Below are positions 28,057 to 37,201 of a DNA stretch of 64,000 nt, piece by piece. Each line of letters begins with the position of its first letter. Positions within the stretch are counted from its first letter, which is position 1. Made by a program: the position numbers and the translations under genes. This DNA comes from Novosphingobium sp. NDB2Meth1 (GTDB lineage: Bacteria > Pseudomonadota > Alphaproteobacteria > Sphingomonadales > Sphingomonadaceae), in the NCBI RefSeq assembly GCF_900117425.1, contig NZ_FPEH01000016.1, positions 124,001 to 188,000 on the forward strand, written 5' to 3'. Below the pieces are notes generated by a model. That model was not told the origin of the DNA. It was given only the letters and a program-made list of their open reading frames with translations, and did not search any database.

Positions 28057-28551
28057 TCAGGCCGATTTTCCAGCAGATGCGCCCAGTTGCACCAGAGCCG
28101 CGCCGTCCACCCGCATGACGGTCCACTCGTCCATCAGCCGCGCGCCGAGCTTCTTGTAGAAGCCGATCGCGGGTTCGTTCCAGTCAAGCACCGACCACTC
28201 GAGCCGCGCGCAATCGCGCTCCACCGCGATGGCCGCCAGCCGCGACAGCAGCGCCTTGCCGAGCCCGCTCCCGCGCGCCTCGGGCCGCACGAAAAGGTCC
28301 TCCAGATAGACCCCGGGCTTGCCCTCGAAGGTCGAGAAATTGTGGAAGAACAAGGCGAAACCCTGCGCCGCGCCGTCCACTTCGCCGATGATCACTTCGG
28401 CGTAAGGGCGCTGGCCGAACAGCTTGGCGCCCAGCACCGGCTCATCGAAGCGCACTTCATGGGCCAGCTTCTCGTAATCGGCGAGCCCGCGGATCAAGTC
28501 CGCAATCAGGGGCAGGTCTTCGGGCGTTGCAATGCGGATCGAGATGGTCAT
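28057..28551 (-). CDS. GNAT N-acetyltransferase, diamine-acetyltransferase-like
   Basis: The 164-residue GNAT domain begins ISIRIATPEDLPLIADLIRGLADYEK, similar to spermidine/diamine acetyltransferases. It carries GVYLEDLFVRPEARGSGLGKA as the beta4-alpha3 acetyl-CoA loop (split here: GVYLEDLFV, then RPEARGSGLGKALL) and YKKLGA near the C-terminus. ATG at 28551 is used; an upstream in-frame ATG would overlap the protease gene end. It forms a leftward run with the protease and ispG. Substrate unproven. Confidence 0.85.
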   Translation of the reverse strand: MTISIRIATPEDLPLIADLIRGLADYEKLAHEVRFDEPVLGAKLFGQRPYAEVIIGEVDGAAQGFALFFHNFSTFEGKPGVYLEDLFVRPEARGSGLGKALLSRLAAIAVERDCARLEWSVLDWNEPAIGFYKKLGARLMDEWTVMRVDGAALVQLGASAGKSA

Positions 28552-28561
28552 GGGCCGGCTT

Positions 28562-29089
28562 TTAGCCCGCAATGATCAACCGGTCACCCTGCAAGGTCAC
28601 GCTCCCCAGCCGCCGCAGCGCCGATTGGCCGAGCAGGCTGACGGAGAGATCGGGCACGACCACCGCCGCCACCCCGGTCAGTTCGCGCCCGCCGATCGTC
28701 AGCCGGTCGATCTCCACCGGTGCGGCGAGGCCCGTTCCGGAGGCTGTCTGGAGCATCGGGCGGTATTCGGATGGATCGGGCCGCAGCCCCAGCCGCTCGG
28801 CATCATCCTCGGTCAAGGCCACCACGTCCGCGCCGGTGTCCACAAGGAACCGCACGGATTCCCCGCCCACATCGACCTCAAGGTGAAACTGCCCCTGCGA
28901 ATCGCGCGCGATCTCGACCATCTCGGCCGTCCCGTCCCGCTTCGTGGGCGGCGCCGCATCCTTGCTCCACGGCGAGGAATGCCCGGCCTTCGCCGTCCGC
29001 GCCTTGGCCGGTGGCTCGACAGACAGACCCGGCGCCAGCAGCACGCTGAAGAACACGACAAGGCCAGCAATGACGATCAAGCGGTTCAT
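28562..29089 (-). CDS. Retropepsin-like aspartic protease, membrane-anchored
   Basis: The 175-residue protein has one N-terminal membrane anchor (LIVIAGLVVFFSVLLAPG) and a single retroviral-type aspartic protease domain. The domain contains the catalytic FLVDTGAD near residue 85 and a C-terminal LLGQSALRRLG. Single-domain members of this family in alphaproteobacteria work as dimers in the periplasm; their targets are unknown. It lies downstream of ispG with a 51-bp gap. Confidence 0.87.
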   Translation of the reverse strand: MNRLIVIAGLVVFFSVLLAPGLSVEPPAKARTAKAGHSSPWSKDAAPPTKRDGTAEMVEIARDSQGQFHLEVDVGGESVRFLVDTGADVVALTEDDAERLGLRPDPSEYRPMLQTASGTGLAAPVEIDRLTIGGRELTGVAAVVVPDLSVSLLGQSALRRLGSVTLQGDRLIIAG

Positions 29090-29140
29090 GACCGCGCCAT
29101 TGTGCCCGCAAAGGCGTTAGCAAATGACGAAGAGCGCTGC

Positions 29141-30277
29141 CTACTCCGCCGGCACTTCCGCCTTCCCCGCGTCGGTCGTCGCCGCTTCCATCTCGGCGGC
29201 CTTCTTCTCCACCAGCGCGACGATATGCTCGAGCATGTCCTCGTCCTGCACCGTGTGGTCGGTCACGCCCGAAAGGTAGACCATGTGCTTGCCATTGCCG
29301 CCGCCGGTCAGGCCCACATCGGTCTCGCGCGCCTCGCCGGGGCCGTTGACCACGCAGCCGAGCACCGAAAGCGAGATCGGCGTCTTGATGTGGCTGAGGC
29401 GGCTTTCCAGCTTCTCCACAGTGCGGATCACGTCGAAGCCCTGCCGCGCGCAACTCGGGCACGAGACGACGCGCACGCCGCGGGTGCGCAGGCCAAGCGA
29501 CTTCAGGATCTCGAAGCCGACGCGCACTTCCTCTTCGGGCTCGGCCGAAAGCGAGACACGCAGCGTATCGCCGATGCCCGCCCAGAGCAGGCTGCCGAGC
29601 CCGATCGAGGACTTGACCGTCCCGCCGATCAGCCCGCCCGCCTCGGTGATACCAAGATGCAGCGGGCAATCGACCGCTTCGGCAAGGCCCATATAGGCCG
29701 CCACCGCGAGGAACACGTCGGAGGCCTTCACCGCCACCTTGTATTCGTGGAAATCGTGGTCCTGCAGCAGCTTGATATGGTCGAGCGCGCTCTCCACCAG
29801 CGCCTCGGGGCAAGGTTCGCCGTACTTTTCGAGGAGGTCCTTCTCGAGGCTGCCCGCGTTCACGCCGATGCGGATCGCGCAGCCGTTGGCCTTGGCCGCG
29901 CGGACCACCTCGGCGACGCGCTCGGAGGAGCCGATATTGCCGGGGTTGATGCGCAGGCACGCCGCGCCCGCGTCCGCCGCTTCGAGCGCGCGCTTGTAGT
30001 GGAAATGGATGTCCGCCACGATCGGCACCCGCGCCGCGCGCACGATCTTGCCGAGCGCCGCGGTGCTTTCCACGTCCGGGCACGAAACGCGGATGATGTC
30101 CGCCCCCGCATCCTCGCAGCGCCGGATCTGGTTGATCGTCGCGACAGGATCGCTGGTCAGCGTGTTGGTCATGGTCTGCACCGTGATCGGCGCATCGCCG
30201 CCAACGGGGACGGATCCAACCATGATCTGGCGGCTCTTGCGGCGCGTGATATCGCGCCAGGGGCGTACGGATGACAT
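29141..30277 (-). CDS. ispG: 4-hydroxy-3-methylbut-2-en-1-yl diphosphate synthase
   Basis: The 378-residue IspG (GcpE) reduces MEcPP to HMBPP in the DXP isoprenoid pathway. The barrel starts [13 protein letters not shown], and the [4Fe-4S] cysteines are in [10 protein letters not shown] and [10 protein letters not shown]. The C-terminal tail is Ala/Glu-rich. Its presence implies isoprenoid synthesis by the DXP route. An acetyltransferase gene ends 9 nt upstream, suggesting one leftward transcript with the downstream protease gene. Confidence 0.97.
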   Translation of the reverse strand: MSSVRPWRDITRRKSRQIMVGSVPVGGDAPITVQTMTNTLTSDPVATINQIRRCEDAGADIIRVSCPDVESTAALGKIVRAARVPIVADIHFHYKRALEAADAGAACLRINPGNIGSSERVAEVVRAAKANGCAIRIGVNAGSLEKDLLEKYGEPCPEALVESALDHIKLLQDHDFHEYKVAVKASDVFLAVAAYMGLAEAVDCPLHLGITEAGGLIGGTVKSSIGLGSLLWAGIGDTLRVSLSAEPEEEVRVGFEILKSLGLRTRGVRVVSCPSCARQGFDVIRTVEKLESRLSHIKTPISLSVLGCVVNGPGEARETDVGLTGGGNGKHMVYLSGVTDHTVQDEDMLEHIVALVEKKAAEMEAATTDAGKAEVPAE

Positions 30278-30285
30278 GGCGATGC

Positions 30286-30849
30286 TTATACCTGCTCGGC
30301 TTGCGCCTGACTATGGCCTTCAGAGACAAGGCGCTTGGCATACATGAATTCCGGATCGCAATGCGTGCCCACCCAGAACTCGATATCAGCGATCTTGGCA
30401 AAGCCATAGCGGTGGTAGAACCGCTGCGCCTCGGGGTTCTCGCTGTAGACCGAAAGCTGGATCTCGTCCGCGCCCGCCGCTTCGGCCTGCGTCAGCGCCC
30501 AGTCCATCAGCTTCGCGCCCAGCCCGCCGCCGATGCGCGCAGGATCGGTGTAGAGCTGCTTGAGTTCCAGCGGCCGCCGCGCATCGCTGTGCCCGGTCGG
30601 CATCGTGCTTTCCAGCACCAGCTTGCAGAACGCCACCAGCGCGCCGTTCTCCTCGATCACCGCCACGCGCATGCCGGGATCGGCAATCTCCTTGGCCACC
30701 TTCGCCTCGCTGTGCGCCTCTCCAAGAAAGGTCGCGAAGTCTTCCGGCTTGTAGAGATGCCCGAACTTGGCGGTGATCGCGCGGCGCCCTAGATCGGCGA
30801 GCGCGGCTACGTCGTCAGGCGTGGCGAGGCGGAGGAGCATGGCTGTCAT
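30286..30849 (-). CDS. GNAT N-acetyltransferase
   Basis: The 187-residue GNAT protein has [20 protein letters not shown] at the start, the acetyl-CoA-binding [19 protein letters not shown] near residues 112-130 and a C-terminal [16 protein letters not shown] motif. The ATG at 30849 is chosen over an in-frame upstream codon lacking a ribosome-binding site. It sits directly upstream of ispG on the same strand. The acceptor molecule is unknown. Confidence 0.85.
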   Translation of the reverse strand: MTAMLLRLATPDDVAALADLGRRAITAKFGHLYKPEDFATFLGEAHSEAKVAKEIADPGMRVAVIEENGALVAFCKLVLESTMPTGHSDARRPLELKQLYTDPARIGGGLGAKLMDWALTQAEAAGADEIQLSVYSENPEAQRFYHRYGFAKIADIEFWVGTHCDPEFMYAKRLVSEGHSQAQAEQV

Positions 30850-30891
30850 GCCGCGCCCATACCGCCGACCGCCCGCCGGAATCAATGCAAG

Positions 30892-31317
30892 TCAGTTGGC
30901 CATCGCGACCTTCGGCGCGCGGGTGTAGGGCACGAACTGGTCGAGCGCCACGAACCCGCGCCAGAACCACCCGTTGCGATCGCGCAGCTGCACCACGTCA
31001 AGGTTGCACAGCTGCGAGGTGGTCTGCAGGGTGACGAGGATATCGGTCGAATCGAGCGTCGAGGCGCCCGACTTGGGCCGCTGCACATAGATCGTGTTGC
31101 CGCTGCCATAGACAATCGCGGTCTTGTCGATCACGTGCGAGGACTGGACCTGCGGCAGGTTGATGCAGTTCACGGGCTTGCCCTCCACGCGGCCCTCGAG
31201 CAGCTTGGCCAGCTGTTCCTCGCCGGTCAGGCGCGGGCGGGCGTCGGCGGCGGCACCGGCCAGCAGCATCGCACCGGCGGCAGCGGCGAGCCCGAGCTTG
31301 GTGGCAATCCGGATCAT
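30892..31317 (-). CDS. Secreted DUF6491-like protein
   Basis: The 141-residue protein has a signal peptide (KLGLAAAAGAMLLAGAAADA) and a small domain with GKPVNCINLPQV, then VIDKTAIVYGSGNTIYVQR, and SQLCNLDVVQL. A related protein is encoded at 56960-57403 with the same GKxVxCI ... LCNxDxI framework, so the two are paralogues. The DUF6491 name is recalled from the family pattern. Function is unknown; the paired Cys suggest a disulfide in the periplasm. Confidence 0.7.
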   Translation of the reverse strand: MIRIATKLGLAAAAGAMLLAGAAADARPRLTGEEQLAKLLEGRVEGKPVNCINLPQVQSSHVIDKTAIVYGSGNTIYVQRPKSGASTLDSTDILVTLQTTSQLCNLDVVQLRDRNGWFWRGFVALDQFVPYTRAPKVAMAN

Positions 31318-31482
31318 GACGTGCCCTTTCTCAAATTGGTCGCAGACCAAGGTGCGCCGCGCCGGCTTAACCGTCGCTGACTGTAGTTTTCCTGAGGGCA
31401 GCCTAAAACAAGACGCAAGCCAAGCGCCAACTACGTAGAAGTCCTGGAGTCGCATTACGGGACGGGTAACGCGCCCCGCCGG

Positions 31483-32910
31483 TCAGGCCGTGCCGCCCAC
31501 CGTCAGCCCCTCGACCAGCAGCGTGGGCTGGCCAACGCCGGCGGGAACGCTCTGCCCGCCCTTGCCGCACACGCCCACGCCTTCGTCGAGCGCCATGTCA
31601 TGGCCGATCCCGGTCACGCGGGTCAGCACGCTCGGCCCATCGCCGATCAGCGTCGCGCCCTTGATCGGCGCGCCCAGCTTGCCGTTCTCGACGCGGTAGG
31701 CCTCGGTGCAGGAAAACACGAACTTGCCGCTGGTGATGTCGACCTGCCCGCCGCCGAACGACTTGGCGAAAATCCCGTTCTTCACCCGCGATAGCAGCTC
31801 CGCCGGGTCATCATTGCCGCCGCGCATGAAGGTGTTGGTCATCCGCGGCATCGGCGCATGGGCATAGCTTTCGCGCCGCCCGTTGCCCGTCGGCGCAAGG
31901 CCCATCAGCCGCGCGCTCATCCGGTCGTGGATATAGCCTTTCAGGATACCGTCCTCGATCAGCACGGTCTCTTCCGTCGGCGTGCCTTCGTCGTCGATGG
32001 TCAGCGACCCGCGCCGGCCGGGGATCGAGCCATCGTCGACCACGGTCACGCCGGGCGCCGCCACCCGCTCGCCGATCCGGCCGGAGAAGGCGCTGGTGCC
32101 CTTGCGGTTGAAATCGCCTTCAAGGCCATGGCCCACCGCCTCATGCAGCAGCACGCCGGGCCAGCCGGGGCCGAGCAGCACGGTCATCTCGCCCGCCGGG
32201 GCATCGACCGACTCAAGGTTCACCAGCGCCTGCGCCAGCGCGGTATCGATCCCCCGGTTCCAGGTGCTCTCCTCGAACAGGTCGTCATAGAGCCGCCGCC
32301 CGCCGATCCCGAACGTCCCCGTCTCGCGCCGCCCGTTATGCTCGGCGACAATGGAGACATTGAGCCGCACCAGCGGACGCACGTCTTGCGCAACAAAGCC
32401 GTCCGCGCGCACGATCTCGACCACCGACCAGCTTGCCGAAAGGCTCGCCGAGACTTGCGCGACGCGGGGATCGCGCGCCCGCGCCGCCGCGTCGATTGTC
32501 TCGAGCAGCTTCACCTTGGCCGCGAAGGGTACAGCATCGAGCGGCGAGGCGTCGGTATAGAGGTGCCGGTTGTTCTGGCGCGGCGCGGCGGCGGGCGCTG
32601 TCTTCGCCGGATCGAGCAGCTTCAAAGTCTCGCCCGCACGCGCGATGGCGGCGGCGGAAATCTCGTTGGCATGGGCAAACCCGGTCATCTCGCCCGAAAC
32701 CCCGCGCAGGCCGAAGCCCGCATCGCGCGAATAGTCGGCCGTCTTCAGCCGCCCGTCGTCGAAACCGAAGCTCTCGCTGGCGATGAACTGCAGGTAAAGC
32801 TCGCCATCCTCGCAGGCGCCGAGCGCGGTTGCCGTAAGGCGCTTGGCCTCATCAGGCGTCAGCAGGCCGGGGCGATAGAGCAGCGAGCGGGGATCGGGCG
32901 TATGAGTCAT
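31483..32910 (-). CDS. tldD: TldD family metalloprotease
   Basis: The 475-residue TldD has the zinc motif HEAVGHGLEGDF (HExxxH) near residue 250 and the C-terminal CTEAYRVENGKLGAPIKGA and GVGVCGKGGQ segments. TldD works with TldE/PmbA to degrade unfolded peptides and, in some bacteria, to mature peptide antibiotics such as microcins. The partner pmbA gene is not in the window. The length and motifs are normal for the larger TldD subunit. Confidence 0.95.
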   Translation of the reverse strand: MTHTPDPRSLLYRPGLLTPDEAKRLTATALGACEDGELYLQFIASESFGFDDGRLKTADYSRDAGFGLRGVSGEMTGFAHANEISAAAIARAGETLKLLDPAKTAPAAAPRQNNRHLYTDASPLDAVPFAAKVKLLETIDAAARARDPRVAQVSASLSASWSVVEIVRADGFVAQDVRPLVRLNVSIVAEHNGRRETGTFGIGGRRLYDDLFEESTWNRGIDTALAQALVNLESVDAPAGEMTVLLGPGWPGVLLHEAVGHGLEGDFNRKGTSAFSGRIGERVAAPGVTVVDDGSIPGRRGSLTIDDEGTPTEETVLIEDGILKGYIHDRMSARLMGLAPTGNGRRESYAHAPMPRMTNTFMRGGNDDPAELLSRVKNGIFAKSFGGGQVDITSGKFVFSCTEAYRVENGKLGAPIKGATLIGDGPSVLTRVTGIGHDMALDEGVGVCGKGGQSVPAGVGQPTLLVEGLTVGGTA

Positions 32911-32952
32911 GCGCAGGGATATAGGCAGCCCTGCCCGATCATGCCACCTCGA

Positions 32953-33150
32953 TCAGGAATGATCCGCCGGGCCGCCCTTCAGCACGAAGCGCCGGTCGCA
33001 ATAGCCGCATTCGGCATAGCCGCGCTCGTCGATCTCGATGAACACACGCGGATGGCCCAGCGCCGCCCCGCCACGGATATTGTCCGCGCCGTCGCAGCGC
33101 ACGCGCGTGCTGGTGGTGAGAACCGTCTCGGGTGCCTTGATCGTGCTCAT
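32953..33150 (-). CDS. Zinc-finger domain protein (zf-CHCC, NDUFS6-like)
   Basis: The 65-residue protein carries [15 protein letters not shown] and [10 protein letters not shown], the C-H-C-C zinc pattern shared with the C-terminal part of the mitochondrial complex I subunit NDUFS6. In alphaproteobacteria such small proteins are linked to complex I assembly, as an inference from the eukaryotic homologue. ATG at 33150 is chosen over longer in-frame versions that run into the divergent ABC gene's promoter. Confidence 0.85.
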   Translation of the reverse strand: MSTIKAPETVLTTSTRVRCDGADNIRGGAALGHPRVFIEIDERGYAECGYCDRRFVLKGGPADHS

Positions 33151-33214
33151 GGCCGCGCGGGTAGCAAACCGAGCCCCCTTTACGCAAGGCGCTTCAGGTT
33201 GCAGGGAGAAACCC

Positions 33215-34171
33215 ATGGACAACATCCCCGCCATCCGCATCCGCGATCTCGTCAAGCGCTATGCTCCCGCCGGCAGCAAATCGGGCGAAGGCAAGCTCGC
33301 CTTGGGCGGGGTCAGCTTCGATGTGCCGCAAGGCCAGATCTTCGGCCTGCTCGGCCCCAACGGCGCGGGCAAGTCCACTCTGATCAACACGCTCGCCGGG
33401 CTCGTCATGAAGTCCTCGGGCACGGTCGAGATCTGGGGCTTCGATATCGACCGCGAGCCGCGCAACGCCAAGGCCTCGATCGGCATCGTCCCGCAGGAGA
33501 TCGTGTTCGATCCCTTCTTCACCCCGCTCGAAGTGCTCGATATCCAGGCCGGGCTCTACGGCGTGCCGGCGCCCGCGCGCCGCTCGCTCGAACTGCTGCA
33601 ATCGGTCCATCTGGCGGACAAGGCCAATGCCTACGCCCGGTCGCTCTCGGGCGGGATGAAGCGCCGCCTGCTGATCGCCAAGGCCATGGTCCACACGCCC
33701 CCGATCCTCGTGCTCGACGAGCCGACTGCCGGCGTCGACGTCGAACTGCGGCGGCTGTTGTGGGAACTGGTGGTCGATCTTAACAATCAAGGCGTTACGA
33801 TCGTCCTCACCACGCACTACCTCGAAGAGGCCGAGCAGCTGTGCGACCGCATCGCCATCATCAACCACGGACGGCTGATCACCGACCAGCCGACGCGCGA
33901 CCTCGTCGGCATGATGCGCGAGAAAATCGTGGTGCTGACTCTCGATCGTCCGATCGATGCCGCGCCGCAGCATCCGGCCTTCGCCAAGAGCGTCATTTCG
34001 GGCGAACAGGAGCTGCGCGTGACCTACAACAAGGACCGCATCAACGCAGGCGATGTGCTCGCGCTCGTCCAGTCGCTCGGCTACGGAATCATCGATGTCT
34101 CGACCGACGAAGCCGACCTCGAGGACGTATTCGTCAAGCTGACGAGCGGGCCGGACATGGCGCTGGCCTGA
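33215..34171 (+). CDS. ABC transporter ATP-binding protein (ABC-2 type)
   Basis: The 318-residue ATPase has Walker [18 protein letters not shown], signature [11 protein letters not shown] and Walker [13 protein letters not shown], then the H-loop [11 protein letters not shown]. It has an approximately 70-residue C-terminal extension as in DrrA/NatA-type exporters. GGGAG stands before ATG 33215. No membrane-subunit gene follows: the next frames are a small zinc-ribbon frame on the other strand and nadB. The permease must be elsewhere, so the cargo is unknown. Confidence 0.9.
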   Translation: MDNIPAIRIRDLVKRYAPAGSKSGEGKLALGGVSFDVPQGQIFGLLGPNGAGKSTLINTLAGLVMKSSGTVEIWGFDIDREPRNAKASIGIVPQEIVFDPFFTPLEVLDIQAGLYGVPAPARRSLELLQSVHLADKANAYARSLSGGMKRRLLIAKAMVHTPPILVLDEPTAGVDVELRRLLWELVVDLNNQGVTIVLTTHYLEEAEQLCDRIAIINHGRLITDQPTRDLVGMMREKIVVLTLDRPIDAAPQHPAFAKSVISGEQELRVTYNKDRINAGDVLALVQSLGYGIIDVSTDEADLEDVFVKLTSGPDMALA

Positions 34172-34220
34172 GCATCGAGTTCAGCCAAGCGCCCCCTGAT
34201 CAAAAGCGAAATTATTGAAT

Positions 34221-34400
34221 TCATTGCGCATTTTTTTCCGCGAGTGCCGGAACCAGCTTCCAGTACTGCTTCCGGGATGACTTGCGCACAAGCTTCCCGC
34301 AATCGGGGCAAGTCGCAACGTGCCACGTGCCGTTCCAGGCGATTGTCGCCTTGTCCGCGCGGTGGCGGTTCATCCTGCAGAAAGGCAATCGCCACAGCAT
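34221..34400 (-). CDS. Possible small zinc-ribbon protein
   Basis: A 59-residue frame reads MLWRLPFCRMNRHRADKATI, then WNGTWHVATCPDCGKLVRKS and a basic tail ending ALAEKNAQ. The CPDCG knuckle and an upstream Cys suggest a partial zinc ribbon. AGGG stands about 11 nt before the ATG. The gene would be antisense in the interval between the ABC ATPase and nadB. Evidence is limited to composition and the motif, so it could be spurious. Confidence 0.45.
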   Translation of the reverse strand: MLWRLPFCRMNRHRADKATIAWNGTWHVATCPDCGKLVRKSSRKQYWKLVPALAEKNAQ

Positions 34401-34595
34401 AGTTACGAATCCCTAATCTACACCACTAGGGGTAACCCCTATCATTTTGCAGGCGCGAAAACAAATCTCCTGACCGGCGTTATTTACGTTTGATTGCCTC
34501 TCGGGACGGGCTGCTTGATACTTCCCAAAGGCGGCAAGGACGGGCAAAGAGGCCTGCGTGACCGATCCCATTCCTGATGCGCAGCGGGCCCGCAG

Positions 34596-36215
34596 ATGAC
34601 CTGCGCCGACATGTCCAGCCCGGATGTCCTCATCATCGGCTCCGGTGCCGCCGGGCTCACCGCCGCGCTTGTGCTTGCCGAACGCTGCCGCGTGCTCGTC
34701 CTCGCCAAGGGCGCGCTTGATGGCGGCTCGACCGCATGGGCTCAGGGCGGCATCGCCGCCGTGCTCGACGAGGGCGATACCTTCGAGGACCACATCCGCG
34801 ACACGATGGTCGCCGGCGCCGGGCTCAACCGGCGCGAGACGGTGGAGTTCGTGGTGGAGAACGCGCCTGCCGCGATCCACCGCCTCGCCGAACTGGGCGT
34901 GCCGTTCAACGCCGAATCCGGCGCGCTCCACCTCACCCGCGAGGGCGGCCACTCGCACCGCCGCATCGTCCATGTCGACGACGCGACCGGCTGGGCCGTC
35001 CAGCAGGCGCTGATCGCGGCCGCCAAGGCCCATCCCAACATCACCCTCCGGCCCGACATGGTCGCGATCGACCTCGTCACCGACCGCCACCGCGCGGACC
35101 GCAGCGAAACCCCCGGCGGCGCCCGGCGCGTCTGGGGCGTCTACGCGCTCGATACCGGCACCGGGCGCGTCGAATGCTTCTCGGCGCGCGCCACGATCCT
35201 CGCCACCGGCGGCGCGGGCCGCACCTACCTCTTCAGCACCGCCCCGCGCGGCGCGACAGGAGACGGCATCGCCATGGCCTGGCGCGCGGGCTGCCGCGTC
35301 TCCAACATGGAGTTCATGCAGTTCCACCCGACCTGCCTCTACAACCTCGAGGTCAAGAACTTCCTCATCACCGAGGCCGTGCGCGGCGAAGGCGGCCACC
35401 TCAAGCTGCCCCCCGGCGTCCCCGGCGGCGGCGAACGCTTCATGCCGCGCTTCGACCCGCGTGAAGAACTCGCGCCGCGCGATATCGTCGCCCGCGCCAT
35501 CGATCACGAGATCAAGCGGCTCGGTCTCGACTACGTCCACCTCGATATCAGCCACAAGGACCCGGAGTTCGTCCGCGGCCACTTCCCCAATATCTACGAA
35601 CGCCTGCTCGGCCTCGGCATCGACATGACCAGGGAGCCGATCCCGGTCGTCCCCGCGCAGCACTACACCTGTGGCGGCGTTCTGATCGACCTTGCCGGAC
35701 GCACCGATCTCGACGGACTCTATGCCGTCGGCGAATGCTCCGAAAGCGGGCTCCACGGCGCCAACCGGCTTGCCTCCAACAGCCTGCTCGAATGCTTCGT
35801 GTTCGGCGATGCCGCCGCCAACGACATCCTTGCGCGCTGGGACCAGTTCCCCGCCCCGCCTGACCTCAGGCCCTGGGACGAAAGCCGCGTCTCGGACTCC
35901 GACGAGGAAGTCGTCATCAAGCAGAACTGGACCGAGCTCAGGCGCTTCATGTGGAACTACGTCGGCATCGTGCGCACCAACAAGCGCCTCGAACGCGCCG
36001 CGCACCGCATCAAGCTCCTGAAGGGCGAGGTCAACGACTACTACGGCAACTTCCGCGTGACCGCCGATCTCATCGAGCTGCGCAACCTGCTCCAGACTGC
36101 CGAACTCATCGTCAAAAGCGCCCGCGCCCGCCGCGAGAGCCGCGGCCTGCACTTCACCGAGGATTACCCCCAGACCCAGCCCGCCGCGCGCGACACCGTG
36201 CTGGTGCCGAACTAG
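34596..36215 (+). CDS. nadB: L-aspartate oxidase
   Basis: The 539-residue flavoprotein oxidises aspartate to iminoaspartate, the first step of NAD synthesis. The FAD-binding VLIIGSGAAGLTAALVLAE lies at the N-terminus, GGSTAWAQGGIAAVL follows, and the substrate-site region HPTCLYN and the GANRLASNSLLECFVFG motif are present. nadA and nadC are not adjacent. ATG at 34596 or one five codons later are both possible starts. The gene seems monocistronic. Confidence 0.95.
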   Translation: MTCADMSSPDVLIIGSGAAGLTAALVLAERCRVLVLAKGALDGGSTAWAQGGIAAVLDEGDTFEDHIRDTMVAGAGLNRRETVEFVVENAPAAIHRLAELGVPFNAESGALHLTREGGHSHRRIVHVDDATGWAVQQALIAAAKAHPNITLRPDMVAIDLVTDRHRADRSETPGGARRVWGVYALDTGTGRVECFSARATILATGGAGRTYLFSTAPRGATGDGIAMAWRAGCRVSNMEFMQFHPTCLYNLEVKNFLITEAVRGEGGHLKLPPGVPGGGERFMPRFDPREELAPRDIVARAIDHEIKRLGLDYVHLDISHKDPEFVRGHFPNIYERLLGLGIDMTREPIPVVPAQHYTCGGVLIDLAGRTDLDGLYAVGECSESGLHGANRLASNSLLECFVFGDAAANDILARWDQFPAPPDLRPWDESRVSDSDEEVVIKQNWTELRRFMWNYVGIVRTNKRLERAAHRIKLLKGEVNDYYGNFRVTADLIELRNLLQTAELIVKSARARRESRGLHFTEDYPQTQPAARDTVLVPN

Positions 36216-36229
36216 GCAGATCCTTCGTC

Positions 36230-36249
36230 ATCCCCGCGCAGGCGGGGAT
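36230..36249. repeat. Short palindrome after nadB
   Basis: ATCCCCGC-gcag-GCGGGGAT is perfect. A related palindrome with the same core (CGTCATCCCCGC) occurs after aroC at 55536-55563, so it may belong to a dispersed family that also acts as a transcription stop. Confidence 0.6.
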
Positions 36250-36277
36250 CCAGAGCGGCCCGAACCACCGCCCGCCG

Positions 36278-36370
36278 CCGATCAACAGGGACTGCCCCCT
36301 CCGTCAGACATACCTGACGTCGGCATCAAAACCGCAGCTACCAGAAAAGGGGACTGTCCCTGTTGATCGG
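36278..36370. repeat. MITE-like element with 23-bp terminal inverted repeats
   Basis: The ends CCGATCAACAGGGACTGCCC (36278 on) and the complementary segment ending at 36370 match in 21 of 23 positions. The 93-bp unit has no coding capacity. Inside is another small inverted repeat (CGTCAG...CTGACG). The element lies between nadB and a convergent gene and resembles the non-autonomous palindromic elements that are moved by REP-associated transposases. Confidence 0.6.
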
Positions 36371-36411
36371 TCAGCCCTGTTTATCGGCAGCCACTCACGG
36401 TTGGACGCACC

Positions 36412-36645
36412 CTACAGATGCCGCCCGATAAAGATCAGCACCAGCGCCCCAAGCACCGAAGCCAGGCACCCTGCCCGGCTGATCCCGTCGCGACCCCGGT
36501 TCGCCGCCAGCCCCGCGACCAGCGAGCCCGCGATCCCCAGCAGGATCGTGCGCCCCAGCCCCATCGGCACCGGCCCAGGATAAATGTACCGCGCCGCAAG
36601 CCCTACGAGCAAACCGCTGAAAATGATCGAGATGAGCTTGAACAT
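36412..36645 (-). CDS. GlsB/YeaQ/YmgE-family membrane protein
   Basis: The 77-residue protein has three short hydrophobic segments: ISIIFSGLLVGLAARYI, then LGRTILLGIAGSLVAGLAA, then VLGALVLIFIGRHL. GAARY and the central GRT-GIAGS match the small 'transglycosylase-associated' stress proteins. The name is historical and no enzymatic function is established. It is convergent with nadB across the two palindromes and seems to stand alone. Confidence 0.85.
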   Translation of the reverse strand: MFKLISIIFSGLLVGLAARYIYPGPVPMGLGRTILLGIAGSLVAGLAANRGRDGISRAGCLASVLGALVLIFIGRHL

Positions 36646-37201
36646 GGGGGGCCGCTCCGCATTGACCTGCCCCGCAAGGCATATCGCGCCCCCCGTCCCA
36701 CACGCCAGTGGATAATCGCGTGGCTAAGTAACAACCGGGTCTGGACAGCGATCTTGTCCACAAGATCGGATCGCGCCTTCAAAAAAAGTTCGCGGGGCCC
36801 ATATTGGGACTTGAAATGCCGGTTTGACCACGCGTCGCTGCGCTGCAACATGACTGTCATGACGATGAAACGAATCGTACGTGCGACGAGCCGAATCAAT
36901 AATGCGGTGTTTACCCTCTTGTGTCTGCTTCCGGTTGAGGCACTATGGGTAGTGGTCGGGTTCTGGGGGAACCTCTAAACCTAGTTTCAGTGGCGCGGCG
37001 GGCAGTTAGCTCGCGGCAACGGTGGCAGCTTCGCCGCCGACCCTCGACTTGACCTTGTTTCGGGCGCCGGTGCGGGCACCCGGGAGAATGAAATATTCTC
37101 CTTTTGTTCCGCCCGGTGTATGTTGGATTGTATGATGGATTGCGCGTCGCGATTCGGCCCTCGGGGCCCGCGCGCAGCAGGTGGAACAGGGGACTGCCAG
37201 C
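36646..37201. other. Gene-poor region upstream of nrdA with regulatory-looking repeats
   Basis: No convincing gene is seen. A frame of 42 residues at 36850-36978 (MTVMTMKRIV...) has one hydrophobic stretch but no ribosome-binding site. A 7-bp hairpin (GGAGAAT...ATTCTCC, 37083-37101) followed by TTTTGTT looks like an intrinsic terminator or attenuator. It is followed directly by a tandem 12-bp repeat at 37117-37140. The long leader suggests regulated expression of nrdA. Confidence 0.55.
37117..37140 (+). promoter_or_regulatory. Tandem 12-bp repeat upstream of nrdA
   Basis: TGTATGTTGGAT (37117-37128) is repeated at once as TGTATGATGGAT (37129-37140), one mismatch in 12. It lies about 60 bp before the preferred nrdA start and just after a terminator-like hairpin. 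The spacing of about one helical turn suits paired regulator sites. It is not a clear NrdR box. Confidence 0.4.

Noticed and set aside
36850..36978. A 42-residue frame with a hydrophobic segment upstream of nrdA
   Set aside because: No ribosome-binding site, no conserved-looking features, and it lies in a probable leader region.
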